NCBI GenBank assembly: GCA_947503335.1
Contig: CANNCY010000001.1
Coordinates: 806,001-870,000, forward strand
DNA from: an uncultured Pseudomonadales bacterium
GTDB lineage: Bacteria > Pseudomonadota > Gammaproteobacteria > Pseudomonadales > CANNCY01
DNA length: 64,000 bases
Direction of reading: 5' to 3'
Under the pieces are notes generated by a model. That model worked only from the letters and a program-made list of their open reading frames with translations, searched no databases and was not told the DNA's origin. Of this stretch, positions 30,879-39,498 are shown piece after piece; position 1 is the stretch's first letter, and each line of letters starts with the position of its first letter. A program made the translations under genes and the position numbers.

Positions 30879-33731
30879 ATGAAGAGAATGTTAATCAACG
30901 CAACACAGCCTGAAGAAATTCGTGTTGCACTAGTAGACGGCCAACGCTTATACGACCTAGACATCGAAAGCCGCCACCGCGAACAAAAAAAAGCAAACAT
31001 ATATAAAGGGCGCATCACCCGTGTTGAGCCAAGCCTAGAAGCTGCATTTGTTGACTACGGCGCAGAACGCCACGGCTTCTTACCCCTAAAAGAAATCTCG
31101 CGTGAATACTTTAAACCTGATGCTGATACATCAGGGCGTATTCGCATTCAAGATGCTGTTGCTGAAGGCACCGAAGTAATTGTTCAAGTAGATAAAGAAG
31201 AACGAGGCAATAAAGGCGCAGCCTTAACAACCTACGTATCGCTTGCGGGCCGCTATCTAGTACTAATGCCCAATAATCCTCGCGCAGGTGGCATTTCGCG
31301 CAGAATCGAAGGCGAAGAACGCGCCAACTTACGCGATGCTCTTTCTAGCATTGAGCTGCCTAAAGGAATGGGCCTTATTGTTCGCACTGCAGGCATTGGT
31401 CGCGACAAAGAAGAACTACAATACGACGCTGATTATTTGCTGCGCCTATGGACTCGCCTAACAGAAGCATCACAAGAAGCCGACGCGCCACAATTCTTAT
31501 TTAGAGAGTCGAACGTTGTTATTCGAGCAATTCGCGACTACCTCCGCGATGACGTTGGCGAGGTTATCATTGACTCACGCGATGCATTCGATTTGGCATC
31601 TCTATTCGTTAACCAAATCATGCCTAACTTTGCGAACCGCATAAAGTTCTATGACGACGCAATTCCGCTTTACAATCGATACCAGATCGAAAACCAAATC
31701 GAGACAGCGTTTCAACGTGAAGTAAAGCTTCCTTCGGGCGGGTCAATTGTTATTGACCAAACCGAAGCGTTGGTTGCGATCGATATCAACAGTGCTCGTG
31801 CAACCAAGGGCTCAGATATCGAGTCAACGGCTGCAGCCACAAATCTAGAAGCTGCCGACGAAATCGCACGCCAATTACGATTGCGCGACATCGGCGGTCT
31901 AGTGGTGATCGACTTTATTGACATGATGGCCAGCAAAAATCAGCGTGCAGTTGAAACCCGCATGAAAGAAGCACTTGAAGCTGATCGGGCGAGAGTTCAA
32001 GTAGGCCGAATCAGCCGTTTTGGCTTATTAGAAATGTCACGTCAACGCCTTCGTGCAAGCCTAGGAGAGACTGCTGGCAAGGTTTGCCCACGCTGTTCTG
32101 GCCAAGGCACCATTCGTACAACCAAATCGCTTGCTCTAAGCATTCTAAGGCTGGTTGAAGAAGAAGCTAAGAAAGAGCGCTCTGCTGAGATTAGAGCCAT
32201 TGTTCCAGTTAAAGTTGGGACCTTCTTGCTAAATGAAAAGCGCAAGCAGATTCACGACATAGAACAATCCTACGACACGCGTGTTGTAGTGCTTCCGAAC
32301 GCTGAATTAGTAACGCCCCACTTCGAAGTTCAACGCCTACGCGACGATGAAGCCGGCACCGTAGAAACAAGCTACAAGATCGAAGTAGAGACTGAAGAAG
32401 AGACTGCAGACAGCACTGATACTCCAATCGCTGCACCTACCGAAGAACCAAGTGTTGAAATGGTACTGCCATCAAAGGCTGCCCCTATTAACAACAAGAA
32501 AGCAAGCCGCAACGACAGCGCTAAAAACAAGCAGCGCAACAATCGTCGTAAGCACAAAAAGCCTGCTAAGAAGCCATCGCTGCTAAAGCGTCTTTTGGGC
32601 TGGTTGTTCGGTGAAGAGGAACCCAAGAAAGAGTCGAAGCATAAGCGCAAGGGCCAGAATGGCCGTAAAGCAGCCGCTGAAGGCAATCAACGCTCAAGCA
32701 ACGATCGCCGCAGACGTCAACGCAATCAGCGAGACCGCCGCCGCAACGAGCAAAGCAAAGACGCTCCAGAAAAACCTAGTACAGGCAATGCTAGCAACGT
32801 TGAACAAGCTTCTGAGCAAGGAACGCAGCTTAAGCAACGCCCGAAAGGCCGTCGCCCCGAGCAGCGCACTCGCCGCAGAAGAAAACCTGTGAGCGAGACA
32901 GTTAACAATGAAGAGCTACTAGCAGCAACAGAAGCGACTGAAACCAAGAGCGAAGACAACGCTGCTGTAGAAGCCGCCAACAACCGCCCTGCCCCGGCAG
33001 CCAGCCAAGGCACAGGTGACGACCAAGAGCAACGCCGCGGCAGAAATCGCCGTCGCAGAGGCCGTCGTCGTAACAATCAAGGTAGTGAAGCAGCAAGCAG
33101 TGAAACGATTTCACAGCAAGCAAATGCAGACAGCGAATCTAATCCTGCAGTAGCTCAGAATGGCACTGAAAACGCACCTACTCCGGCGAAAGTACAACCT
33201 GTTAGCACTGAGGCAACCGATGACTCAACGGTTGCAACAGCAGCGCCAGTAAACACTTTTGAAACCACGACTCTAGAAACAACTGCTGGAGAGACTGCGG
33301 TTTTAGAAACCGCCGTTGTTGAAACTACTACTGTAGAAAACACCGCTGCAGAAACTAACGTCGTAGAAACTAACGCTGTAGAAACTGCTACTGTAGAGCA
33401 AGCGACAGATAGCACTAAAGCGCCTCAAGCAATAGAAGAATCTGCGATTGAGCCTGCTGAAACAGTAGATGCTGCAGAGACAGCACAGCCAACTGAAGCA
33501 GTTAGCGAATCAGCACCAGTGGTGTATTCACGTGCCGCTAACGATCCTCGAGTTGCTGGGCGTGAACTCATGCCTGTCGAAGTTGTCACCTTAAGCAGTG
33601 TATACATTCGCAGCACAGAGTATGTCGCAGCTCAAGATCGCGGCGACATTCCACAGTTTGAACGAGCCACTAACGATCCTCGAAACACACGCCAAAGCGC
33701 AGCCACCGCGCCAGTAGAGGTGACCGAGTAA
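30879..33731 (+). CDS. rne: Ribonuclease E
   Basis: Endonuclease that starts mRNA decay and processes rRNA and tRNA; scaffold of the degradosome. [13 protein letters not shown] at the start is typical. The S1 domain spans about 37-125, the catalytic Asp lie in [13 protein letters not shown] (near 303) and [11 protein letters not shown] (near 346), and the zinc link is CPRC (404-407). The C-terminal half is low-complexity: basic arginine-rich RNA-binding blocks (about 540-740), then an acidic threonine-rich repeat tract (about 795-845). The last residues include [10 protein letters not shown]. 950 residues is within family range. No antisense reading frame inside it is credible. Confidence 0.97.
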   Translation: MKRMLINATQPEEIRVALVDGQRLYDLDIESRHREQKKANIYKGRITRVEPSLEAAFVDYGAERHGFLPLKEISREYFKPDADTSGRIRIQDAVAEGTEVIVQVDKEERGNKGAALTTYVSLAGRYLVLMPNNPRAGGISRRIEGEERANLRDALSSIELPKGMGLIVRTAGIGRDKEELQYDADYLLRLWTRLTEASQEADAPQFLFRESNVVIRAIRDYLRDDVGEVIIDSRDAFDLASLFVNQIMPNFANRIKFYDDAIPLYNRYQIENQIETAFQREVKLPSGGSIVIDQTEALVAIDINSARATKGSDIESTAAATNLEAADEIARQLRLRDIGGLVVIDFIDMMASKNQRAVETRMKEALEADRARVQVGRISRFGLLEMSRQRLRASLGETAGKVCPRCSGQGTIRTTKSLALSILRLVEEEAKKERSAEIRAIVPVKVGTFLLNEKRKQIHDIEQSYDTRVVVLPNAELVTPHFEVQRLRDDEAGTVETSYKIEVETEEETADSTDTPIAAPTEEPSVEMVLPSKAAPINNKKASRNDSAKNKQRNNRRKHKKPAKKPSLLKRLLGWLFGEEEPKKESKHKRKGQNGRKAAAEGNQRSSNDRRRRQRNQRDRRRNEQSKDAPEKPSTGNASNVEQASEQGTQLKQRPKGRRPEQRTRRRRKPVSETVNNEELLAATEATETKSEDNAAVEAANNRPAPAASQGTGDDQEQRRGRNRRRRGRRRNNQGSEAASSETISQQANADSESNPAVAQNGTENAPTPAKVQPVSTEATDDSTVATAAPVNTFETTTLETTAGETAVLETAVVETTTVENTAAETNVVETNAVETATVEQATDSTKAPQAIEESAIEPAETVDAAETAQPTEAVSESAPVVYSRAANDPRVAGRELMPVEVVTLSSVYIRSTEYVAAQDRGDIPQFERATNDPRNTRQSAATAPVEVTE
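33261..33395 (+). repeat. 15-bp minisatellite inside rne
   Basis: Nine tandem imperfect 15-bp units, most starting GAAAC or GAGAC, encode a pentapeptide of form E-(T/N)-x-x-x. A tenth, degenerate unit follows (33396-33410). It lies in the disordered C-terminal half of RNase E and keeps the frame. Confidence 0.9.
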
Positions 33732-33741
33732 ACACAAAATG

Positions 33742-33765
33742 AAAAACGGGCATATTCCCGTTTTT
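33742..33765 (+). terminator. Terminator after rne
   Basis: Stem AAAAACGGG/CCCGTTTTT with loop CATATT; the right arm runs into a T-rich stretch. Confidence 0.88.
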
Positions 33766-33791
33766 CTTTAATAAAATTAAACAGTTACGGG

Positions 33792-33819
33792 TTGCATTAG
33801 AAATTAGCTTCTATATAAT
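33792..33819 (+). promoter_or_regulatory. tRNA-Ser promoter
   Basis: TTGCAT (33792-33797), a 16-bp spacer and perfect TATAAT (33814-33819), ending 11 nt before the tRNA. Readthrough could also feed the tus genes. Confidence 0.75.
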
Positions 33820-33830
33820 ACGCAGCCATT

Positions 33831-33918
33831 GGAGGGGTGGCTGAGTGGTCGAAAGCGGCGGTCTTGAAAACCGTTGAGTCGAGAGGCTCCCAGGGTTCGA
33901 ATCCCTGCCCCTCCGCCA
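33831..33918 (+). tRNA. tRNA-Ser (anticodon UGA)
   Basis: 88-nt gene with acceptor stem GGAGGGG/CCCCTCC and encoded GCCA end. The anticodon loop CTTGAAA gives UGA, reading UCA and related Ser codons. It has the long variable arm expected of serine tRNA and the T-loop GGTTCGAATCC. It is flanked by its own promoter and terminator. Confidence 0.98.
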
Positions 33919-33928
33919 TTATTTATCA

Positions 33929-33954
33929 AACCCAGCACTATGCTGGGTTTTTTT
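33929..33954 (+). terminator. Terminator after tRNA-Ser
   Basis: Stem AACCCAGCA/TGCTGGGTT with loop CTA and seven T. It ends only 20 nt before the tusD start. Confidence 0.9.
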
Positions 33955-33974
33955 ATGCCTATACAATTCTCAGT

Positions 33975-34283
33975 ATGAACATTGCAATTTATCTTTCACT
34001 ATCTGAGCAAGTACCCCAGCGTACTATATTGCTGCGCAATCTCCTGAATGCACATTCCCTGAACATGCTAACGATTAGCTGTGTCTTTGTGTCTGGGCCT
34101 GCTGCTACTTTAGTTAATCAACCAGGCGGCGAACTATTCAAGCTACTTAGCATGGCAGAACACCTACCCGTCTCTGTCTGTAGCACGTCTGCCGAGCAAC
34201 TAAGCAGCAATCACTGGCCAGTCGAGGGGCTAGGCACCTGGGTTGAAGCAAGCGTAACCGCTGACAGAGTCATATCACTATGA
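33975..34283 (+). CDS. tusD: Sulphurtransferase TusD-like (DsrE family)
   Basis: Part of the TusBCD complex that relays persulphide sulphur from TusA to TusE and then MnmA for 2-thiouridine. The C-terminal GLGTWVEASVTADRVISL matches TusD, and Cys69 in PVSVCSTSAEQ occupies the place of the active cysteine. At 102 residues it is shorter than the usual ~128. The ATG at 33975 has no ribosome site, and a -10-like TACAAT sits 8 nt upstream. A longer frame running back through the tRNA gene is spurious. ATGA overlap with tusC. Confidence 0.82.
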   Translation: MNIAIYLSLSEQVPQRTILLRNLLNAHSLNMLTISCVFVSGPAATLVNQPGGELFKLLSMAEHLPVSVCSTSAEQLSSNHWPVEGLGTWVEASVTADRVISL

Positions 34284-34540
34284 AGAAAGTTGTTTACCTA
34301 TTCTCGAAACTGAGTGACGACCATCTAAAGCAGCAAATTGACGCAGTGGTTGCAGCCGCTGTATTTGATACAGAGCCACAAGTTTGGCTAATGGGCGACG
34401 CTGCAAATCAGCTCAATCAAGAATTTTACGCTGAACGATTTAACGCCCTATCAATGCTAGATGTACCAGTGGTAGATCTATCTAACAAACAATATCTTTC
34501 TATCATGCTAAGCGAGTTTGATCATGTCGTGCGATTCTAG
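34280..34540 (+). CDS. tusC: Sulphur relay subunit TusC-like (DsrF family), short
   Basis: Second subunit of the TusBCD complex. The N-terminus KKVVYLFSKLSDDHLKQQIDA and the end FDHVVRF match TusC (typical FVFS near the start and YDVILRF at the end). At 86 residues it lacks about 30 residues of the central region seen in E. coli. It overlaps tusD by 4 nt and tusB by 17 nt. Confidence 0.78.
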   Translation: MKKVVYLFSKLSDDHLKQQIDAVVAAAVFDTEPQVWLMGDAANQLNQEFYAERFNALSMLDVPVVDLSNKQYLSIMLSEFDHVVRF

Positions 34541-34679
34541 ATTATTAGTTATAAACAGCACTGAAGCCCCTTTATCAGATCCGACCGTCACAAAAGATGC
34601 GACGGTTATCGACTACGACACTAGTATCGACAAGCTAGTGAATGCACTAGAAGAAAATACCAAGGTAATAGTATGCTAG
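34524..34679 (+). CDS. tusB: Reduced TusB-like protein (DsrH family), 51 residues
   Basis: A 51-codon frame fills the slot between tusC and tusE exactly where tusB belongs, overlapping both neighbours. ATVIDYDTSIDKLVNAL resembles the TusB C-terminal pattern (hydrophobic-DY-x-x-F/S-V/I). TusB is usually about 95 residues, so nearly half is missing. A Cys ends the protein. The family call rests on position plus a weak match; it could be a decayed or minimal version. Confidence 0.55.
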   Translation: MSCDSRLLVINSTEAPLSDPTVTKDATVIDYDTSIDKLVNALEENTKVIVC

Positions 34680-34990
34680 AGCCACTAGAACTAACCGACG
34701 ACGGCTTTTTGAAACACCCCGATCAGTGGTCTGAACAGTTTGCTACAGCCCGCGCAAAAGAGCTTGGCATCAAGTACAATACCGAACAAGTAAAGGTGGT
34801 GGCATCAGTAAGGCTATTTTGGCAGCAATCAGAGATCTCTCCCGCCAACAGAGCCTTACTAAAACTTGCCCGTGTTGCTCTTAACAACGCCGAATTATCG
34901 TCAATTGACCTGATCGAGCTATTCTTAGATAAACCTGCCCTCAATTGTGCGCGCATAGCGGGCATTCCCAGACCAAAAAATTGTTTCTAA
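34673..34990 (+). CDS. tusE: Sulphur carrier TusE (DsrC family)
   Basis: Accepts persulphide sulphur from TusBCD and passes it to MnmA. The N-terminal DDGFLKHPDQWSEQFA and C-terminal ARIAGIPRPKNCF match TusE/DsrC. The penultimate Cys is the conserved sulphur acceptor. A second Cys lies 12 residues upstream of it, one position off the spacing I recall for the second cysteine of dissimilatory DsrC, so I do not claim a sulphite-reductase role. 105 residues. Start overlaps the tusB stop; AAGG lies 7 nt upstream. Confidence 0.85.
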   Translation: MLEPLELTDDGFLKHPDQWSEQFATARAKELGIKYNTEQVKVVASVRLFWQQSEISPANRALLKLARVALNNAELSSIDLIELFLDKPALNCARIAGIPRPKNCF

Positions 34991-34991
34991 T

Positions 34992-36080
34992 ATGCAGCTA
35001 CTTACTCAAACCTCTCCTACCACCTACCAACAGCAATTTGATGAAAAGGCTGACAGACTAAAGACTCAGTTCAACACGCTGTATACAGGTCAGTGGAATA
35101 CCTATTCTTCACAACATAGCTATTATCGCGCTCGTGCAGAATTTGGCGTATGGCACGATAACGACGACTTACACTACGCCATGTTTGAACCTGGTTCTCG
35201 AACCCCCGTTTTCATCAAGCACTTTGACATCGCGAATATGGCGATTAACAACCTAATGCCCCAGCTAATTGAGGCTATTAGACCGAACCCAATGCTACGC
35301 CAACGGCTATTTCAGGTTGAGTTTTTAAGCACGAAAGCCGGTGACATGCTTGTCACTTTGATCTACCACAAGCGCATCGACGACACATGGCTGGCCGAAG
35401 CTCAGCCTCTCGCTGAGTCACTAGGCATTAAATTAATTGGCCGTAGCCGCAAAGTGAAGCTACCAACATCTGAAGACCAGGTAAAAGAAACGCTTACAGT
35501 TAATGGTAACCAGTTTCACTACTTTCAAGCCGAAGGTGGGTTTAGCCAACCGAACCCTGAAGTCGCAGAGAAAATGATCGAGTGGGCACTAGAACAAACT
35601 ACTGAGATTGGCGGCGATCTGTTAGAGCTGTATTGCGGAAACGGCAACTTTACAATTCCCCTGTCTCGCCAATTCAACAAGGTATTAGCAACAGAAATAT
35701 CCAAGACTTCAGTTAACTTAGGGCTCAAAAACTTTGCTGCGAATAATGTAGACAATGCTCAAATTATTAGAATGTCGAGCGAAGAGTTCACCGATGCGAT
35801 GAATGAAACTCGCGCATTTAGGCGAATGAAAGATACAGATTTGAAGAGCTTTGACTTCTCAACTATCTTCGTAGATCCACCGCGTGCAGGCCTAGATGAA
35901 GGAACACTAGCCCTAACCCGCAGCTTCGACCATATTCTCTATATATCTTGTAATCCAGAGACACTGCACCGAGACCTAGAAGCGCTAAGTGATCAGTACG
36001 AAATCACTAAAATGGCGTTCTTTGATCAGTTCCCGTACACACACCATGCAGAAAGCGGGGCTATGCTGAAAAGACGCTAG
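34992..36080 (+). CDS. trmA: tRNA (uracil-5-)-methyltransferase TrmA
   Basis: Makes 5-methyluridine 54 in the T-loop of tRNAs. The SAM-binding LLELYCGNGNFTIPLSR is near residue 212, VDPPRAGLDEGT near 295, and the catalytic Cys in YISCNPETL near 320. The C-terminal Glu is in HHAESGAML. 362 residues is normal. It starts one base after tusE and so probably belongs to the same operon. Its 3' end overlaps the convergent gene by 4 nt. Confidence 0.95.
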   Translation: MQLLTQTSPTTYQQQFDEKADRLKTQFNTLYTGQWNTYSSQHSYYRARAEFGVWHDNDDLHYAMFEPGSRTPVFIKHFDIANMAINNLMPQLIEAIRPNPMLRQRLFQVEFLSTKAGDMLVTLIYHKRIDDTWLAEAQPLAESLGIKLIGRSRKVKLPTSEDQVKETLTVNGNQFHYFQAEGGFSQPNPEVAEKMIEWALEQTTEIGGDLLELYCGNGNFTIPLSRQFNKVLATEISKTSVNLGLKNFAANNVDNAQIIRMSSEEFTDAMNETRAFRRMKDTDLKSFDFSTIFVDPPRAGLDEGTLALTRSFDHILYISCNPETLHRDLEALSDQYEITKMAFFDQFPYTHHAESGAMLKRR

Positions 36081-36556
36081 TGCAGCGTCTTTTCAACCAC
36101 CTGGTCGTAGCTAACCGTAGAAAGCCAGCTTAGTACCGGCTCAAGCGCCTCGGCGTAACGCGCTTCAGACTTTAAACGCTGTGCTTTATATTTGATCTTC
36201 TCTTTGTTAGTAAGGTCGACCCACTCATCGCCAATGGGCAAACTAGCTGTTGCAGTCGCCAAACCGAATACAGGCGCCATACGCTCTCTAGATTCGTCTG
36301 ACAACTCAATATTCTGAGTAAGCCCTTTGATTCGCAATGCAATCTCGGTTAGCGTGATACGATCGTCGTCGCGAGCGCTTGATAACACCTGCACGCTTCG
36401 CCATGCCTCACGCTTCTTTTGTGCAACATATGCCTGTACTTCTTCTAAGTCTCGCTGCTCTTTATCAGCTCTTGCGCGAAGCTGCCGGTGTAGATACAGA
36501 GCGTAACCGGCCAACACCAACACAATGACGACTGCGCCAACAATAAGAAATTGCAC
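36077..36556 (-). CDS. Small membrane-anchored protein, probably DUF2489
   Basis: A single N-terminal membrane segment (about residues 3-22, LIVGAVVIVLVLAGYALYL) is followed by a charged helical region with coiled-coil character. A conserved-looking WRSVQVLSSA and MAPVFGLATATASLP follow. The pattern fits the DUF2489 family from memory; its function is unknown. 159 residues, GTG start at 36556. It is convergent with trmA. Confidence 0.6.
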   Translation of the reverse strand: MQFLIVGAVVIVLVLAGYALYLHRQLRARADKEQRDLEEVQAYVAQKKREAWRSVQVLSSARDDDRITLTEIALRIKGLTQNIELSDESRERMAPVFGLATATASLPIGDEWVDLTNKEKIKYKAQRLKSEARYAEALEPVLSWLSTVSYDQVVEKTLH

Positions 36557-36673
36557 TAGATAACTCCTTTAATACTATCAGGCGCCACTGTACCACAGCT
36601 GTTTAGAATGCTGCTGTTACTATGAGTGGCACTAATGGTACACTACGCCAAAGACTGGACGCTTAAAATCACC

Positions 36674-37093
36674 ATGCAGCTTGAAGACGAACTTCACAAC
36701 AAAATTAGAGAAATCTGTGCCGATGGCTACTCTTTACTTGATAGCGGGCAACACACTAAAGCTATTCGTCGCTTTTTTCACGCTTGGGTGCTAATTCCCA
36801 AGCCACAAAACCAGTATATCGAAGCTGGCTGGGTGCTCACTGCCCTGGGCGACGCCTATTTTCAAAACACGCAATACTTACAAGGGCAAGAAGCCCTAAC
36901 ATCTGCGCGTCATTGTGAAGGCCTAGAAAACAATCCTTTTATTTTGATGCGCCTTGGGCAGTGCTCATTTGAGCTGGGCGAGCGCAAACATGCGCTACGC
37001 TATTTCAATCAATGCATCGAAAATGGCGGCCAGTCACTGATCAATAAAGAAGCCCCTAAATACGGCCAATTACTTGATCTAACTAGCGAATAG
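36674..37093 (+). CDS. Tetratricopeptide-repeat protein of unknown function
   Basis: About 139 residues with two to three TPR-like helical pairs (DSGQHTKAIRRFFHAW, GQEALTSARHCEG, GERKHALRYFNQCIENGG). Similar small TPR proteins occur in pseudomonads with a start like MQLEDEL. I therefore favour ATG 36674, although starts at 36626 (GTG) and 36635 (ATG) are open in frame. No signal peptide. It probably mediates protein contacts; no partner is evident. Confidence 0.7.
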   Translation: MQLEDELHNKIREICADGYSLLDSGQHTKAIRRFFHAWVLIPKPQNQYIEAGWVLTALGDAYFQNTQYLQGQEALTSARHCEGLENNPFILMRLGQCSFELGERKHALRYFNQCIENGGQSLINKEAPKYGQLLDLTSE

Positions 37094-37109
37094 GTTGCAA
37101 CCTGCAACC
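37093..37109. repeat. Palindrome between the TPR gene and DAHP synthase gene
   Basis: GGTTGCA-ACC-TGCAACC has perfect 7-bp arms and begins at the last base of the TPR stop codon. It lacks a T-run, so it is not a usual terminator. It could be an operator for the following aromatic-pathway gene, but no cognate regulator can be named. Confidence 0.4.
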
Positions 37110-37181
37110 AAATTAGACCTTTGAGCAAAATAGCTCTAACCTACGCCCATTAAATGATTTTATTGATGTAAAGGCCCTTTC

Positions 37182-38249
37182 ATGGTTCAAGTAATCGACA
37201 ATCTAAACGTCGCGTCACAAACTAGACTGATCACTCCAACCGAGCTCAAAAACCAAATCCCCTTGTCGGATGAGTGCCAAAAAGTTGTCGCTGAAGGTCG
37301 AGAAACTATTCAAAACATCCTTGACGGCAAAGACCATAGGGTTTTCGTGGTTGTTGGCCCATGCTCAGTGCATGACGTTGATGCAGCATTAGACTATGCG
37401 CAAAGGCTTAAAGCACTTGCAGACAAGCTTAGCGACACACTTTATATCGTTATGCGAGTTTACTTCGAAAAACCTCGCACAACCGTAGGCTGGAAAGGCC
37501 TCATAAACGACCCAGAAATGGATGATAGCTTTAAAATTGAGCAAGGCTTAACTATTGGTCGCAATCTTTTGAAATCTGTTACTGAGCTAGGCTTAGCTAC
37601 ATCGACTGAAGCACTAGACCCAATTTCACCTCAGTACCTACAAGATTACATCAGCTGGAGCGCAATTGGCGCGCGTACCACAGAGTCGCAGACTCACCGT
37701 GAAATGGCGTCAGGTCTGTCATCAGTAGTAGGCTTTAAGAATGGTACCGATGGCGGTCTAGAGGTTGCGATTAATGCCCTGCAAAGTGTTCAGCACCCGC
37801 ATCGCTTCTTAGGAATTAACTCATCAGGCGAAGTGTCAATCATCAAGACTAAGGGTAACCAGTATGGTCATGTTGTACTTCGTGGCGGCAACGGCAAGCC
37901 CAACTACGACTCTGTTAGCGTGCAGGTTAGCGAAAACGCCCTACGTGGCGCAGGCTTAGTTCCGAATATTATGATCGATTGCTCACATGCGAACTCCAAT
38001 AAAAACCACGACTTACAGCCACTAGTATTAGAGAATGTAACCAATCAAATCATCGAAGGGAACGATTCGATTGTTGGCGTGATGCTAGAAAGCAACATCA
38101 ACGCAGGCAATCAAAAAATGTCTGATGACATGGCCTATGGCGTATCAATTACAGATGCTTGCATTGATTGGGAGACCACCGAGTCTATCTTGACAGACAT
38201 GGCCACTCGCCTAAAAGATGTACTACCCGCTCGCCCCCGAATGGGTTAA
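37182..38249 (+). CDS. 3-deoxy-7-phosphoheptulonate synthase (class I)
   Basis: First step of the shikimate pathway, joining phosphoenolpyruvate and erythrose 4-phosphate. GPCSVHD (near 59-65), RVYFEKPRTTVGWKGLINDP, GARTTESQTHREMASGLS and IMIDCSHANSNKNH are the AroF/G/H signatures with metal and substrate ligands. 355 residues. I cannot tell from the sequence which amino acid inhibits it, so I give no symbol among aroF, aroG and aroH. No leader peptide is evident upstream. It ends in a strong terminator. Confidence 0.95.
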   Translation: MVQVIDNLNVASQTRLITPTELKNQIPLSDECQKVVAEGRETIQNILDGKDHRVFVVVGPCSVHDVDAALDYAQRLKALADKLSDTLYIVMRVYFEKPRTTVGWKGLINDPEMDDSFKIEQGLTIGRNLLKSVTELGLATSTEALDPISPQYLQDYISWSAIGARTTESQTHREMASGLSSVVGFKNGTDGGLEVAINALQSVQHPHRFLGINSSGEVSIIKTKGNQYGHVVLRGGNGKPNYDSVSVQVSENALRGAGLVPNIMIDCSHANSNKNHDLQPLVLENVTNQIIEGNDSIVGVMLESNINAGNQKMSDDMAYGVSITDACIDWETTESILTDMATRLKDVLPARPRMG

Positions 38250-38272
38250 TCGATTCCTTAGCGATAGACGTT

Positions 38273-38299
38273 AAAAAGGGAGCCTAGGCTCCCTTTTTT
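38273..38299. terminator. Bidirectional terminator between DAHP synthase gene and nfuA
   Basis: Near-perfect palindrome AAAAGGGAGCC-TA-GGCTCCCTTTT followed by further T; A-run on the left serves nfuA. Confidence 0.93.
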
Positions 38300-38331
38300 T
38301 CGTTAGCATCAAAGACTATTAAGACCAGAAG

Positions 38332-38916
38332 TTACATGTACGCGTTGGTAGTATCTGTATGGTCGGTTACGTCTTTAACACCCTTAAGCTCTGGCACCTG
38401 CTCTAGAAGCGTTTTCTCGACACCTTCTTTCAAGGTCACATCAACCATTCCACAACCCTGACAACCGCCACCAAACTTTAGAATTGCGTAACCCTCATCA
38501 TCGATCTTCTCTAGAGATACCATCCCACCATGAGCCGCCAAGCCTGGGTTCACTTCGTTGTACAGCGTATAGTTGATCCGATCTTCAATCGGACTATCAT
38601 CGGTTAGACGAGGCATCTTTGAATTGGGAGCTTTGATTGTAAGCTGCCCGCCCATACGATCTGGCGAATAGTCAACCAGGGCTTCATCTAAGAATGGCAC
38701 ACTGCGGCCTTCAAAATGAGCATTAAAACGCTTGTATTCGACGACTACGTCTTCTTCTTTTTCTTCACCAGGGCGACAATATGCGATACAGGTCTCGGCC
38801 TGAGGTGTACCAGGGTTGGCGACAAACATTCGAATGCCAATACCTTCACAATTTTGCTTCTCTAGAAGGTCTGCAAGATAGTCTTGAGCAGACTCAGTAA
38901 CCGTTACATTAACCAT
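38332..38916 (-). CDS. nfuA: Fe-S biogenesis scaffold NfuA
   Basis: Carries 4Fe-4S clusters to client proteins. The N-terminal degenerate A-type domain is followed by the Nfu domain with the cluster-binding CQGC (near 151-154, in [10 protein letters not shown]). [17 protein letters not shown] starts the Nfu domain. 194 residues is standard. It sits alone between a terminator and the MarR gene. Confidence 0.96.
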   Translation of the reverse strand: MVNVTVTESAQDYLADLLEKQNCEGIGIRMFVANPGTPQAETCIAYCRPGEEKEEDVVVEYKRFNAHFEGRSVPFLDEALVDYSPDRMGGQLTIKAPNSKMPRLTDDSPIEDRINYTLYNEVNPGLAAHGGMVSLEKIDDEGYAILKFGGGCQGCGMVDVTLKEGVEKTLLEQVPELKGVKDVTDHTDTTNAYM

Positions 38917-39009
38917 AAGAACCTCTAATAATATATGGCTATTGTAACCCTTTTAAGCCTGCGCAAATACACAGAAACAATAAGGATTTAGCGTAACTTG
39001 TGGGGCAAT

Positions 39010-39459
39010 CTACGAATCGATCCAGTCACGCGACGGGTCTTGACCAGCAGCCTTTAACAGGATTTTTAGCCCTTGCTTGAATCGATCGCGCTCTTCGACA
39101 GGCAGGTAATCTAAATAATGCTGTTGATGAGCGATTGAGTCTTCTATTAACTTAGGCATCATAGCTCGGCCTTTTCGGGTCAGTATGATGTTGATCGATC
39201 GACGATCTACCGACTCTCGATTACGCTCTACTAGCTCTTTAGCCTCAAGACGATCTACAAGACGAGTAATCGCAGATCTATCGACTCCTATGTGATGCGC
39301 AATCTGAGCAGGTGTCTTGGCATGATCAAAATAGACAGCATTTAGAACCATATACTGCGGCCAAGTAACGTTATGGTGCGTCATATGTGAATTAAAATCC
39401 TCTTGCATCAGCGTTGCTAAACGGCTGATCCAGTAAACCATGCTACCGTAGAGTTCCAT
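39010..39459 (-). CDS. MarR-family transcriptional regulator
   Basis: Winged-helix dimer regulator of 149 residues. TPAQIAHHIGVDRSAITRLVDRLEAKELVERN is recognition helix plus wing start, and RRSINIILTRKGRAM completes the wing. The ligand is unknown. A GGAG site lies about 8 nt before the ATG. The gene is divergent from a CPA2 antiporter across 216 bp that contain a MarR-sized inverted repeat, so it may control itself and perhaps the antiporter. Confidence 0.9.
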   Translation of the reverse strand: MELYGSMVYWISRLATLMQEDFNSHMTHHNVTWPQYMVLNAVYFDHAKTPAQIAHHIGVDRSAITRLVDRLEAKELVERNRESVDRRSINIILTRKGRAMMPKLIEDSIAHQQHYLDYLPVEERDRFKQGLKILLKAAGQDPSRDWIDS

Positions 39460-39481
39460 TTCACCTACTCCATCAAAATCA

Positions 39482-39498
39482 ATATGCTTAATTCATAT
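39482..39498. promoter_or_regulatory. Candidate MarR operator
   Basis: ATATG-CTTAATT-CATAT is an inverted repeat with 5-bp arms and a 7-bp centre, 23-39 bp upstream of the MarR ATG. The size suits a MarR dimer site. Inferred from position only. Confidence 0.35.

Noticed and set aside
32372-33123. Several long minus-strand frames opposite the rne C-terminal half
   Set aside because: They arise because the arginine/alanine-rich codons of rne leave few stops on the other strand.
33155-33415. Minus-strand frame made of VVST/AVS repeats
   Set aside because: It is the complement of the rne minisatellite and not an independent gene.
33837-33974. A frame upstream of tusD beginning [14 protein letters not shown]
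   Set aside because: It is a translation of the tRNA-Ser gene, a well-known annotation artefact; the real tusD start is 33975.
34673-34990. Dissimilatory sulphur metabolism (DsrC/DsrEFH)
   Set aside because: No dsrAB or related genes are nearby; the set matches the tRNA-thiolation Tus relay and sits beside trmA.
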